A stretch of DNA of 64,000 nt from positions 1 to 64,000 of the forward strand of contig NZ_UEGO01000031.1 in NCBI RefSeq assembly GCF_900465345.1, given 5' to 3'. Each line of letters begins with the position of its first letter. Position 1 is the first letter of the stretch. The notes under the pieces are model-generated. The model had not been told where the DNA came from, searched no databases, and worked only from the letters and a program-made list of their open reading frames with translations. Made by a program: the position numbers and the translations under genes. Positions 8,224 through 17,138 of this stretch are shown here, piece by piece. Origin of the DNA: Asaia bogorensis. GTDB taxonomy: Bacteria > Pseudomonadota > Alphaproteobacteria > Acetobacterales > Acetobacteraceae.

Positions 8224-9678
8224 TTAATCTCGACTATAGACGTCCTCGATGCGGACAATATCATCTTCCCCAAGGTATGGACCAGATTGGACTTCGATCA
8301 ACGTGAGTGGAATTTTTCCTGGATTCTCTAGGCGGTGCACGCAGCCGAGCGGTAGATACACGCTCTCGTTTTCACGAACCATAATTTCGTTTTGGTCACG
8401 CGTAACGATAGCGGTTCCAGCAACAACGACCCAATGTTCAGCACGATGGAAATGCTTTTGGAGAGACAACTTGTGACCAGGGTCAACATGGATACGTTTG
8501 ACTTGAAAGCGATCGCCCTGAATTAAACTCTCATAGAAACCCCATGGACGATACATCCGATTGTGGTTGATTGCTTCAGGTCGACCTGCCGCAGTGATCT
8601 TTGCAACAACTTTTTTGACATCCTGTGCGCTATCACGATGAGAAACCATCACAGCATCTCCCGTGACGACTACGATAAGATCCTCAACGCCGGACACAGT
8701 CGCCAGAATGCCATCCGAACGGACATAGCAGTTTTTTGTATTATCGAGGAATACGTCGCCGAGAGCGGCATTCCCGTCATCGTCTTTCGGCGTAAGTTCC
8801 CAAAGAGTATCCCAACTTCCGACATCGGACCAATCAAAACGCGACGGTACGACCGCGGCAAGATTTGTACGTTCAGCGACGGCATAGTCAATCGAGATAT
8901 CCGGAGATCGAGCGAACGCAACTGTGTCCAATCGCTCGAAGTCCGCGTCAGTTACGCGATTTTCGACCGCTGCCTGAACAGCAGAAAAAACTTCGGGCTC
9001 AAATTTCTGGATCTCATTCAGGATAACGCTTGCGCGCGCCACAAACATACCCGAGTTCCACAGAAAGCGACCATCTCTAACAAGATCTTCAGCTCGGTGA
9101 CTATCTGGCTTTTCTATGAACTCCGAGACGGCATAGACGTCCTCTATTGTGTCAAGTTTTTGACCGCGTTCAATGTAACCGTACCCGGTTTCAGGCCTGC
9201 TAGGGTGAATGCCGAACGTTACGATGTAACCACTAGATGCAGCGCTGATCGCGGCACTGAGGTCCTCCTGCAGAAGGTCGTCCTTACGTATTGCCGCATC
9301 TGCGGCCATAATCCAAAGGACCGCGTTAGGATCGGTTTCTGCAACAAGAAAGGCAGCAGCGGCGATAGCTGGACCCGAATTACGTGCAACAGGCTCTAGG
9401 ACGACTCGTGCTGTCTCGACGCTGGCCTCTCGAAGTTGTTCCGAGACAATAAAGCGGTGTTCGCTGTTGCAAATAACGATAGGCGCAGAGAGCCCAAACG
9501 ATGCACCGCGCAGCGCAGTCTCTTGCAGCAGGGTTTTGTCCGAGAGGAGTGGCCAGAACTGCTTTGGAAAGCTCTTTCGGGATACCGGCCAGAGTCTGCT
9601 TCCCGAACCACCAGAAAGAATAACGGGGAAAACCATGGAGGTCGAAATAATCGTCTTATCTGATTTCGGTACACTCAT
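8224..9678 (-). CDS. manC: mannose-1-phosphate guanylyltransferase / mannose-6-phosphate isomerase
   Basis: This bifunctional type II enzyme supplies GDP-mannose for exopolysaccharide. The nucleotidyltransferase signature FPVILSGGSGSRLWPVSR lies near residue 20, followed by KQFWPLL, EKP (FIEKPDS), and WNSGMF. The C-terminal cupin-type isomerase domain shows HVDPGHKLSLQKHFHRAEHW and VHRLENPG. The length (484 aa) fits the family. I prefer ATG 9678 (MSVPKSDK) because AGAGAG lies upstream; an internal MVFPVIL at 9636 is possible. It is the only intact sugar-nucleotide gene here. The matching phosphomannomutase directly upstream survives only as a remnant. Confidence 0.92.
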   Translation of the reverse strand: MSVPKSDKTIISTSMVFPVILSGGSGSRLWPVSRKSFPKQFWPLLSDKTLLQETALRGASFGLSAPIVICNSEHRFIVSEQLREASVETARVVLEPVARNSGPAIAAAAFLVAETDPNAVLWIMAADAAIRKDDLLQEDLSAAISAASSGYIVTFGIHPSRPETGYGYIERGQKLDTIEDVYAVSEFIEKPDSHRAEDLVRDGRFLWNSGMFVARASVILNEIQKFEPEVFSAVQAAVENRVTDADFERLDTVAFARSPDISIDYAVAERTNLAAVVPSRFDWSDVGSWDTLWELTPKDDDGNAALGDVFLDNTKNCYVRSDGILATVSGVEDLIVVVTGDAVMVSHRDSAQDVKKVVAKITAAGRPEAINHNRMYRPWGFYESLIQGDRFQVKRIHVDPGHKLSLQKHFHRAEHWVVVAGTAIVTRDQNEIMVRENESVYLPLGCVHRLENPGKIPLTLIEVQSGPYLGEDDIVRIEDVYSRD

Positions 9679-9863
9679 AACACGAACCACTCTCTTGGAC
9701 TCTGAAGCGATACTCGAACGCGACTAATAAAGATTTTGACGCACCATTCAGCTTTTTTTTCAGAATGGGAGTTTGGATAAAACCGAATTATCGAACAGTC
9801 CTATTTCGTAGCATGTTTTACACTGGCCGCAAGCAGCATTGAAGCGCGCTCAGGAGAACTGGC

Positions 9864-10075
9864 TTACACATGAACGCGTAGTTCTGATGCATCGCCCGAG
9901 GGACGGAGTTGTATAATCTCGTCATTTCCGAAGATGATGCGTAGTCCGTCTGTCTCGTCAATGTGCACTACTCGGCCACAGTGCTGCGCCAGAAAAATAT
10001 CATAGGGATCGGCCGTAATCTGACGTTGCAAAGAGAGAATAATCGAAAGAAATTTTTCCGGCAGATGAGCTCTGT
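9864..10075 (-). pseudogene. phosphomannomutase/phosphoglucomutase, C-terminal remnant
   Basis: A minus-strand frame ending at TAA 9864–9866 reads TDGLRIIFGNDEIIQLRPSG then DASELRVHV. This matches the phosphate-binding C-terminal domain of phosphohexomutases (TDGLR.F...LRPSGNAPELR). Recognisable similarity extends back to about 10075 (LSLQRQITADPYDIFL). The catalytic Ser, metal and sugar loops are absent, so the gene is dead. It lies immediately upstream of manC in the same orientation, as expected of a former manB–manC pair. Confidence 0.65.
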
Positions 10076-10099
10076 ATGATCCTGTGATAGGAAAGCGCG

Positions 10100-10545
10100 T
10101 CTACGATCTGTACCGTCATCGCGAGCGTCAGATCGCCATTTTTCGCAGCAATCAGGCCTCCCGCACCGTTGATCAGCCTGTCGGCTCTCAGGACAAGATC
10201 AGTGCCGCTGGAGACGATATCCTGATTATCGAGATCGCCTGAGACCGAGAGCGTCATACCGCTATTCCCAAGACGGGAACTGCTGGCACCAGATACATAC
10301 TACTGTGTAGCCAGAGAAACTACACCGGCCGCACCGTTCGTACCCCCCCTAGTTTAGTACGGTGGAAAGGGGGGCCCCTCCGTTCCGCAGGATAAGATCC
10401 GACCCCAGTGAGAGCACAGTCCCGCCACCACGGTTATCGCGGGAACTGATGGTGGCCGTAACCTTGTCTTGCCCCTGTATGGTACCAGCCCGGTTATCGA
10501 CACCGGCGTCATGACGTCTCGTCTTCGCACGAGGCGCCTTGACGC
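10100..10545 (-). pseudogene. filamentous-haemagglutinin-like adhesin remnants
   Basis: Two minus-strand fragments show FHA-type beta-helix repeats: GDLDNQDIVSSGTDLVLRAD with INGAGGLIAAKNGDLTL (about 10100–10257), and DNRAGTIQGQDKVTATIS with GTVLSLGSDLILRNGG (about 10370–10510). Full-length FhaB-type proteins have thousands of residues and are secreted by two-partner systems. Only about 130 residues survive here, flanked by the mutase remnant and an IS5-family fragment. No partner TpsB gene is present. Confidence 0.55.
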
Positions 10546-10807
10546 TCAGGCTGTCAGGCTCGCCTCGTGACCTGTCCGCTCCCGATCGTGTACCACCTCC
10601 ACGTCGTGAATGATCTGGAACAGGAGCCGTCGCGCCAACTCCCTGAACCAACCATAGACCGTACGCCAATGACCGAAATGGATCGGCAGCGTCCGCCAGC
10701 CGAAGCCCGAGCGAACCAGGCAGCGTACCGCACGGCGCAATCCGCCCCCATTCCTCGTCCGTCATGTTAGACGGACAGCGCTTCGTCTCTCGGGCAATCC
10801 CGCCCAT
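10513..10807 (-). mobile_element. IS5-family transposase fragment (third type)
   Basis: Minus-strand pieces in shifted frames read MTDEEWGRIAP, FGHWRTVYGWFRELARRLLF and SVKAPRAKTRRHDAG, all characteristic of the IS5-family transposase N-terminal half. Frameshifts separate the pieces, and the 3' part is missing where the adhesin-like sequence begins. It is too short and damaged to be mobile. Confidence 0.7.
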
Positions 10808-11164
10808 TCTGGCTCTCTACTCTGGCGTCCACATCAAGAGCTTGACTCACATTTTAGCGACTTTCCAAACAGGCTCTAGGACGACGCGAAAACTACTACT
10901 GATCTTTTCAAGAGAATTTGTGCCGTGGGTATGCCTGCGCTGACGGAAGCGCCTGCATCTATGACCACGATAATAGCCGAGGCTTCACGTATGCGCTTAA
11001 TAACATCTGAGATTTTTTATATCGAGGCGAGCTCTGCGCTTCCGGGTTAACGCTGCGAAGACTATTCCAGTCTGCAAAAAAACATCTCAGCCCGGGCCAA
11101 CTGAATTATCGATACTTACCCTTCAGAGGGGCTCCGGGTGCAGGCTAATGTCAACCGTCAGTTC
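10808..11164. other. gene-free stretch between IS remnants
   Basis: No recognisable coding sequence or RNA is seen in these 357 bp. An 18-bp sequence, aacaggctctaggacgac at 10868–10885, is identical to a segment inside manC (9388–9405, encoding part of RVVLEPV). It may be a trace of a second manC fragment or a chance/recombination footprint. Confidence 0.4.
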
Positions 11165-12029
11165 TAGGTCACGTTGACGGAAGATCCGATTCAATGTCTT
11201 GCGGCGCCGAGGTTGAGGAAACTCACGAAAGAGAAGGCGGTCTTATCATAGCGGGTTGCGATACGACGCATCTGCTTGAGCCTGTTGAACATCCGCTCGA
11301 TACGATCTCGGTCTCGATAGCGTCGCCAGTCTGTTTGCTGAGGAGCCTTACGGCCTTCGCGTGACGGAACAACCGGCAGGATCGCATGGATCAGAAGCGC
11401 CTGACGAAAACAGTCGCTGTCATAGCCCCGCTCAGCAAGCATAGCCCGCGGGTTTGGAACAGGCAACATCAGCAGGGTGTCTGTGGCTTTGTAATCTGAG
11501 ACCAGGCCTTCGGTCAGGATAAAACCGAGAGGACGTCCCTGATTGTTGCATCGGGCGTGGATTTTGCTCGTATAGGCACCGCGTGATCGACCATAACCCT
11601 CCGAATGAGTTCCCCTTTCCCGTCTTAAGCTTGGGAATGGCCACGAACCACAGTGCAGTCGAGCATATGCTGCCAGTTATCGGTTAGTCCCAGATCTACC
11701 CGGGTTTGCGGCATGGCATCCCAGACACCCTGTCCAACCCAACGCCGAAACGGACATAAACCGAGTTCCATTTGCCGTAGCGCTCATGCATGTCGCGCCA
11801 GGGACAGCCTGCGCGCAGAACATGCAGCATGTCAGTGAGAGAAAGGCGGTTGTCTCCATCTGGGCGCACCCAACGTCTGCGCTCAGGTGGCAGAAGCGGG
11901 CCAATCAACGACCATTCATGATCCGTTAGATCGCCTCGTGCCATCCCCGCTCCCGCTGGCCGTTACCTGTAGGCACGAGTTGAAACAGGTCTTGCCCCCT
12001 GGCGATAGGCCTCTTGTCAACGTGACCTA
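11165..12029 (-). mobile_element. complete IS5-type (IS427/IS12528-like) element, transposase frameshifted
   Basis: The element is bounded by perfect 14-bp inverted repeats: taggtcacgttgac (11165–11178) and gtcaacgtgaccta (12016–12029). The outer TA on each side is compatible with a TA target duplication. It is 865 bp long, normal for this group. The family assignment rests on the transposase motifs; a group name such as IS12528-like is a guess from acetic acid bacterial elements. Confidence 0.8.
11191..11944 (-). pseudogene. IS5-type transposase with multiple frameshifts
   Basis: The reading frame starts at ATG 11944 (MARGDLTDHEWSLIGPLLPP) and keeps family similarity to YGKWNSVYVRF, then shifts. 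The middle section is spread over two frames around 11430–11700. The C-terminal part (MLAERGYDSDCFRQALLIHA then RYRDRDRIERMFNRLKQMRR) is intact to 11191 and includes the YRxRxxIERxFxxLK signature with the last catalytic Glu. The group normally uses at most one programmed frameshift, so the extra shift makes this copy defective. Confidence 0.75.
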
Positions 12030-12068
12030 GGCAGGTGCCCCAAAAAAAACTCAGCGCAGCGGCGCGGG

Positions 12069-12082
12069 ATCATTCCCAATCG
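12069..12082 (-). other. possible degenerate left attachment site of the guaA island
   Basis: The minus strand reads CGATTGGGAATGAT. This equals the guaA 3' end CGATTGAGTGGGAATGAT (36662–36679) with four bases removed. With the shared TATACCGTCAG motif 60 bp further in, it is a candidate attL. The 4-bp gap and short length make it tentative. Confidence 0.35.
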
Positions 12083-12142
12083 ATTATTGATTGGCAGCAT
12101 AACACATTGAAATATCGTCATTAAAAACATTCTTCACGGCGA

Positions 12143-12153
12143 TATACCGTCAG
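12143..12153 (+). repeat. TATACCGTCAG motif, left-end copy
   Basis: This 11-bp sequence is identical to copies at 36391, 36462 and (inverted) 36487 beside the integrase remnant at the other island end. Its position fits an arm-type integrase site. Confidence 0.5.
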
Positions 12154-12191
12154 CTATCCAGGCAAAACGGCTGGCTTTTGAAATTATTGGA

Positions 12192-12214
12192 TTTTTCCGG
12201 GATGCCCCGAAAAA
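12192..12214 (-). terminator. possible terminator hairpin
   Basis: tttttccggg and ccccgaaaaa form a 10-bp stem with one mismatch around a 3-nt loop, with A/T runs on both arms. It lies about 155 bp beyond the stop of the TPR-protein gene and could end leftward transcription. The rest of the interval 12030–12367 shows no gene. Confidence 0.4.
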
Positions 12215-12367
12215 CCGTACTTTCGGGATCTATCGTCAAGCGAGGAACGCAGGAAACAATCCGACTTGATCCATGCATTCCGCCGATTTCACGATGTAGC
12301 TCTATCATCAAAGCGGCCAATTGTCACGCCGGGCCGGAGCGCGAATGGCTCGCGCATTGTCACCAAC

Positions 12368-14284
12368 TCAGTCGTTTTTCGCGCTGATAGCTTTCCAGCC
12401 CCATGTGCTTCGCTTCTTGTCGAAATTGATAACGGCTAGGCCTTCCACCCGATCGCCATCGACGACCCTGGATTCTGCAACGATATCCGGCGGAATAAAG
12501 ATGCCAGCGGAAGTGAAGCCGAGGCCATTACGGACTTCGACATCGTCGTTGAAAGGCTTCAGCACATCCGTTCCAGGCGATCGGGTGGTAGAGGAAACCG
12601 ACAGCGTCCGAGTCCGCGCACCTTTCCGGCTGTGATAGCGGGTCGCCCGAACCGCGACAGCCTGTCCTATCGTTGCTGAACCGGTAAAGTCGGCCAACGG
12701 AAACGTGCCGTCGATTCCCTTAGCCACCACAAAATGGAGGAGCGACTTGGCCCGGTTGATGTGATCGATCACGCCGCATAGTTCCGGCACAACGTCATCG
12801 CTGGCGCCGTTCCGTGGCTGAATCCGATGCACCATCGCCTTCCACGGTTCGGCGGTCGACACCTCCATCTGCACCCTGATCGGAGCGCCCGGCCGACAGC
12901 CCCGCACTTCCGGGTGCCCCGCAGAGACGCTGATTTCTAATGGCAGCGGGCTGGCCTTCACGAATATCCGCCGGCGTGTCCGATCCTTCTGCCCTTCCTG
13001 CCCCTCGATCACGAATTCGTCGCCGACTGATGCATCGGTCCAAGGGAGATGGGCGAAGAGCAACTCCTCGGCGCGCGACTTGAAGCGATCGTAGAACGAC
13101 CGGCCCGGGGTAGATGGTGCCGCGGCAAGGAACCAGGCGCTTTCCGCCATCCGCTGGGCGTCGATGGGAATGCGGGTGCCCTCGCGACGTCTATGTTCGA
13201 TCACCCGTTCCACTTCGGCTCTCGCCTCACCGGAATGATCGGCGGCGACCAGGGCCGCGAACTTGAGACGCAGCTTGCCGACGAACGTATCGTCCTCCGA
13301 GCAAGTCAGCGCCTTCGCATAGCACGAAAGGCGCATAGCCGGCTCCACCTCGAGGTCGCCGATCAACTCCCAGGTCCAATATTCGCCTGCCTTGCTGCGG
13401 GCGAACTCAGTCGCGAGCAGTCGAGCCTCATCTAGCCGTTCGAGGCCGCGCAGCAACTTTACCATGTTCAACTTCAGCCAGACGTTCTCAGGGAACAGCT
13501 CCAGCCCGCGCTCAAGGTAGGGCAGGATATAGTTCATCTCCGCTGGAGATCCGCCCTTCGCAGCTTCCTTGGATGCGCGTTGCAGCACCGTTTCCGCAAG
13601 CGGGGGGAAGGTCTTGCCGTCGTCGAGTCGGGACTCCTCGAAGTCCTCGCGCCGGAACGAATCCAGACCCCACAAGCGTGCGAATGCGGCGAGGCGGAGA
13701 TGGTCGCCATGGGACAACCGGACCGCCTGCTGCATCATGCAGCTATGTAATAGACCGGACTCCGAGATGCCGAGCTTGAGATAGGTGTTGAGGTGCCGCT
13801 TGACGGTATCGATGGCGCTCGGCGCCAAATCCTGCCCCCCAGCCGCTCGGAAGATCGCCTGGGTGGCCCGATAGAGCTCCCAGCCGAAAGCAGTCTTGTC
13901 GTCCTTGGTCAGACCGCCTTTCGCCATGATTGCCGTAAACGCGCCAACGGCCATGTCGTGCTGGCCATCCTTGCCGAGCTTTCGGGCTGCCATGACGGCA
14001 CGACGATCATCGTCGACCAATGCCAGCGCCCGCTCTCGGTGTTCGGCGAGAAGCTCATTTCCACTAGGGACCTCAAACTTCGTCAGCAGGCGCAGATAGC
14101 CATGCAGCGATGCCTGATCCCGGTCGGCGGCATGCCGCTTCACGAGATCGATCAGACACCAGCCGTAAGCGCCGACCTCCCATTCGTTCGCCTCCGGCGC
14201 CGCAACCAGTTCCGTGGCGAGTTTGAACGCTTCATCGAGTTGGCCGCCCTTGCGCAAGGCCGTGACCTGCTGCCCCGGCTTCAC
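12368..14284 (-). CDS. TPR-like protein with C-terminal cold-shock-like modules, partner of RecD-like helicase
   Basis: This 638-residue protein is not assigned to a named family. Residues about 1–400 are alpha-helical with TPR-like spacing (AFKLATELVAAPEANEWEVG; YLERGLELFPENVWLKLNMV; LDEARLLATEFARSKAGEYW). The C-terminal third is beta-rich. The segments around 503–535 (CGVIDHINRAKSLLHFVV, GTFPLADF) and 590–635 (GLGFTSAGIFIPPDIV, VEGLAVINFDKKRSTWGWKA) resemble cold-shock/OB-type strands, so it may bind nucleic acid. That is inference. Its GTG start at 14284 overlaps the helicase stop by four bases (GTGA), implying translational coupling and a joint function. Confidence 0.7.
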   Translation of the reverse strand: MKPGQQVTALRKGGQLDEAFKLATELVAAPEANEWEVGAYGWCLIDLVKRHAADRDQASLHGYLRLLTKFEVPSGNELLAEHRERALALVDDDRRAVMAARKLGKDGQHDMAVGAFTAIMAKGGLTKDDKTAFGWELYRATQAIFRAAGGQDLAPSAIDTVKRHLNTYLKLGISESGLLHSCMMQQAVRLSHGDHLRLAAFARLWGLDSFRREDFEESRLDDGKTFPPLAETVLQRASKEAAKGGSPAEMNYILPYLERGLELFPENVWLKLNMVKLLRGLERLDEARLLATEFARSKAGEYWTWELIGDLEVEPAMRLSCYAKALTCSEDDTFVGKLRLKFAALVAADHSGEARAEVERVIEHRRREGTRIPIDAQRMAESAWFLAAAPSTPGRSFYDRFKSRAEELLFAHLPWTDASVGDEFVIEGQEGQKDRTRRRIFVKASPLPLEISVSAGHPEVRGCRPGAPIRVQMEVSTAEPWKAMVHRIQPRNGASDDVVPELCGVIDHINRAKSLLHFVVAKGIDGTFPLADFTGSATIGQAVAVRATRYHSRKGARTRTLSVSSTTRSPGTDVLKPFNDDVEVRNGLGFTSAGIFIPPDIVAESRVVDGDRVEGLAVINFDKKRSTWGWKAISAKND

Positions 14285-17055
14285 GGGATGACCTGCGCGG
14301 TGAGTATCTCAAGCACCTCGGGCAACAACTTACCCGCTGGGACGCCCTGCCTTCCCCCGACGTTGATCGGCATGCATTTCGTGAACCGATCTCGTCCGTC
14401 GTAGAAGACATCGACGACGGCAGCATCACCGCCACGCGAGAAGGTGTAGCGCTGGCTCCACGCCTGTTCCTTCAATCCCACAATGTGGATTTGGCGTTCC
14501 CTGAGAAGAGGCAAAAGGCGGTCGTGGAACTGTGCAAGGAAAGGGCGGCTTGGCGATTGCAGGCCCGACGAGCCACCCGTGCCGGCGACTGGCAGTGCCG
14601 AGCCAATGGACTGACCGACCAACGGCCGAAGAAGCTCGCCTAGCTGCTCGCTGAAAGCGCCTGCGGGAGGAACAGCCACCGCCGTAACCTTGAACTTGCC
14701 ATTGTAACTGATGTTGGCGTGGGCGGTGTCGAGGTCACGACGCAGGTAGAAGGCTTCCTGGTACTGGTGATGCGCGACATCGTCGATCTCGATGCCCGTC
14801 TCCCCGAGAAGGTCCCGCACGCGCGCCAGAACACCGAGGCGGAATGCCTCCTGAGGCGATATGATTGAGGCGGTGCCTCCCGCCTGCGCAGCTGCCGAGA
14901 GCTGCCCATCCGTCGATGTCGTCGACACCTCCGAAGGCGACCACCAGTCAGGCCCGGCGACCTTCAACCTGACTTCGGGCGGGTCGATCATATACAGCTT
15001 CCCGCTTGAGCGGGTCATGGCCGTATAGAGCCAACGGAAATACTCGGCCGATCTCGGATTCTGGCCAGACGGGCAACTCACGAACACATGCCCCCATTCG
15101 CCACCCTGCGTCTTGTGGCAAGTCACCGCGTAGCCGAACTTTACGCGGAGCGCGTTAAAGTACGGGTCCTGGCGTATGATCTGGCTGAGGCGTTCTCGGT
15201 CGTGGCCGCGCTTCAGATCAGGGTGACGCTTGAGGAAGTCCACATAGAGCGCGCGCTGCTGCGCAGCGTCGAGCCCGGCCCCGCTATCGTGAAGATGATC
15301 GTCGAGGATTTTCGCGGTCAGAACGGTCTCGGCGCCATCTGGCGACGTAACGGTTATCTGGATGTCGCGGAACACTAACGACACCTCGATGACGTCGACT
15401 GTCCCGGTCTCCTCGTTACGGTATCGGAGATTGACGGACCGCCGCTCCACCATGGTTTCCGCATCGACGACATCGACAAACTCACCGTTAGCCAGGAAGC
15501 TGCCGTTCACAACGGCGTTGGCGGTGACGATCAGCCGATCACCGGCCGCCACGAAGTCACGTAGGGGGAAAAGTGCATCCCTGATCGCCCGGTTGTAACT
15601 GGCCGCTTCGCTGTTAGACCGCGTAATGACGATCGGAATGTTCGCTTCGCCGGTAGAGCGTGCCGCCATATATAATGGGAGAACCTCGTCGGCGCGGAGA
15701 CGCAGGACATCTTCGCCGAAGTCGAAGCTGAGGCTGCCAAATGTGCCCTTTGAAAGGCTATCGCGAAGCGGCATGACGTTACGGATAATCCCGCTATTCG
15801 CCTTCTGCCGCAGCACTTCCTTCAACTCGTATTCGGCCGCATCCAACCCGAGGTGTTTGTGGAGGTACTCCGTATCAAGCGCTGGGGAGACGGACATCCC
15901 CACCGGGGGAAGCTGAGCGGGATCGCCTACGAGGATAATCTTCCGGTCGGTCTCGCCATGCTCGAATCCGACATAGCTGATCAGGTCGCGCAACAGATAT
16001 GCGGTGCCAGACCGGAAGAACTCGCTCTCCGAATAGACATCCGAGAGAAGCGACGCCTCGTCCACGATATACACCGTGTTGGCCTGATCCTGATTGGAGG
16101 CAATCTCCGCATAAAACTTGAACGTCTCCGACCCGAGCTCCTGATCCCCCTTCGTATATTCCTTCAGGTCGCTGAAGTTGTAGATTTGGCTATGCACCGT
16201 CCGCGCATCGCGTCCGGTCTTCTCCGAAATAATCTTCGCCGCACGCCCGGTCGGTGCTGCGAGGCGGAAAGCGCGTCCTTGTGTCGAAAGATATTCGGTG
16301 ATGCCCTTGGCGAGGAAGGTCTTGCCGGTGCCCGCATAGCCCTTGAGCAGAAATACACGCTGCTTCGGACTGGCGAGAAATGTGGAAAGCGCGTCGAGGC
16401 AGGCGGCCTGATCGTTCGACAGACTTTCCGTGAAAGCCTCATGAAGTGTGATGCCGGTCCGAAGTTGGCGCACTCTCGGATCGACTTCCGCCATTGCGCG
16501 GGAGACCTGCTCCCGTATGCGCCGGACGCGCTCCTCGGGAAACTTGAGTATGTTCGACGACTTACCCGGGACCGTCGGCTGCCGCTCGGCAGACACGTCC
16601 TGCGCTTCCACCATGGACGGAACCGAGAGGGGATTGGCGTTCTGCCTCGCTGGAGTCAGCCATTCGACGTCGGGACGCATGAAGCGGCAGAACCAGCACG
16701 AAAGAGACCAAGCATCTTCCAGAAGAGCTTCAGCTTGTGCCGGCGTAACCTTCCCGTTGTGTGCAGCATTGTTGCCGACCTTCCGGATAGCGTGAAATTT
16801 GGAAAGGAGACGGGCGTCGAGCAGGTCTGCATTCTCCAGCTGGACCAACCTGTCGAAATGCGCATGCGTTGGGTCGTACTGAAGTCCCAGTTGGCCAAAC
16901 AGTTTGACGACCATTGCCTCGGTAAGCCCACGTAACCGGATGGCCACGAGATCCGGCTCGTGCGGTCCAGCCTGTTCCGCCTTTCTTCCGAGATCATGGA
17001 GATCTGGCCAGAACCGCTGAAGGAAATTGAAGCTATCGGAGTGCTCTCCGATCAT
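14281..17055 (-). CDS. DUF4145–RecD-like (SF1B) helicase
   Basis: This 924-residue protein begins with a DUF4145-like domain (about 1–130; ending FHAIRKVGNNAAHNG), a module also seen in HsdR-type and abortive-infection proteins. It is followed by an SF1B RecD/Pif1-type motor: Walker A KGYAGTGKTFLAKG (about 238), DEAS (about 331), LVGDPAQLPPVG (about 375), GYAVTCHKTQGGEWGHVFV (about 648), and WLYTAMTRSSGKLYMID (about 678). Residues 720–924 form an unassigned C-terminal domain. It should translocate 5'-3' on single-stranded DNA. The ATG at 17055 overlaps the stop of a possible 17-codon leader ORF (17105–17052). It is co-transcribed with the TPR gene and may also read on from the upstream AbiE pair. 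Confidence 0.85.
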   Translation of the reverse strand: MIGEHSDSFNFLQRFWPDLHDLGRKAEQAGPHEPDLVAIRLRGLTEAMVVKLFGQLGLQYDPTHAHFDRLVQLENADLLDARLLSKFHAIRKVGNNAAHNGKVTPAQAEALLEDAWSLSCWFCRFMRPDVEWLTPARQNANPLSVPSMVEAQDVSAERQPTVPGKSSNILKFPEERVRRIREQVSRAMAEVDPRVRQLRTGITLHEAFTESLSNDQAACLDALSTFLASPKQRVFLLKGYAGTGKTFLAKGITEYLSTQGRAFRLAAPTGRAAKIISEKTGRDARTVHSQIYNFSDLKEYTKGDQELGSETFKFYAEIASNQDQANTVYIVDEASLLSDVYSESEFFRSGTAYLLRDLISYVGFEHGETDRKIILVGDPAQLPPVGMSVSPALDTEYLHKHLGLDAAEYELKEVLRQKANSGIIRNVMPLRDSLSKGTFGSLSFDFGEDVLRLRADEVLPLYMAARSTGEANIPIVITRSNSEAASYNRAIRDALFPLRDFVAAGDRLIVTANAVVNGSFLANGEFVDVVDAETMVERRSVNLRYRNEETGTVDVIEVSLVFRDIQITVTSPDGAETVLTAKILDDHLHDSGAGLDAAQQRALYVDFLKRHPDLKRGHDRERLSQIIRQDPYFNALRVKFGYAVTCHKTQGGEWGHVFVSCPSGQNPRSAEYFRWLYTAMTRSSGKLYMIDPPEVRLKVAGPDWWSPSEVSTTSTDGQLSAAAQAGGTASIISPQEAFRLGVLARVRDLLGETGIEIDDVAHHQYQEAFYLRRDLDTAHANISYNGKFKVTAVAVPPAGAFSEQLGELLRPLVGQSIGSALPVAGTGGSSGLQSPSRPFLAQFHDRLLPLLRERQIHIVGLKEQAWSQRYTFSRGGDAAVVDVFYDGRDRFTKCMPINVGGRQGVPAGKLLPEVLEILTAQVIP

Positions 17056-17138
17056 TTCGCTGCACCCCGAACTACGACGCTCGCCGGAATGTCAGACATA
17101 CCCATTACTGTCACTACACGCCCCCTCATCGTATTTTC

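Noticed and set aside
8563-9399. Plus-strand frame of 278 codons opposite manC
   Set aside because: manC is a clear match on the minus strand over the full length; the plus frame has no recognisable motifs.
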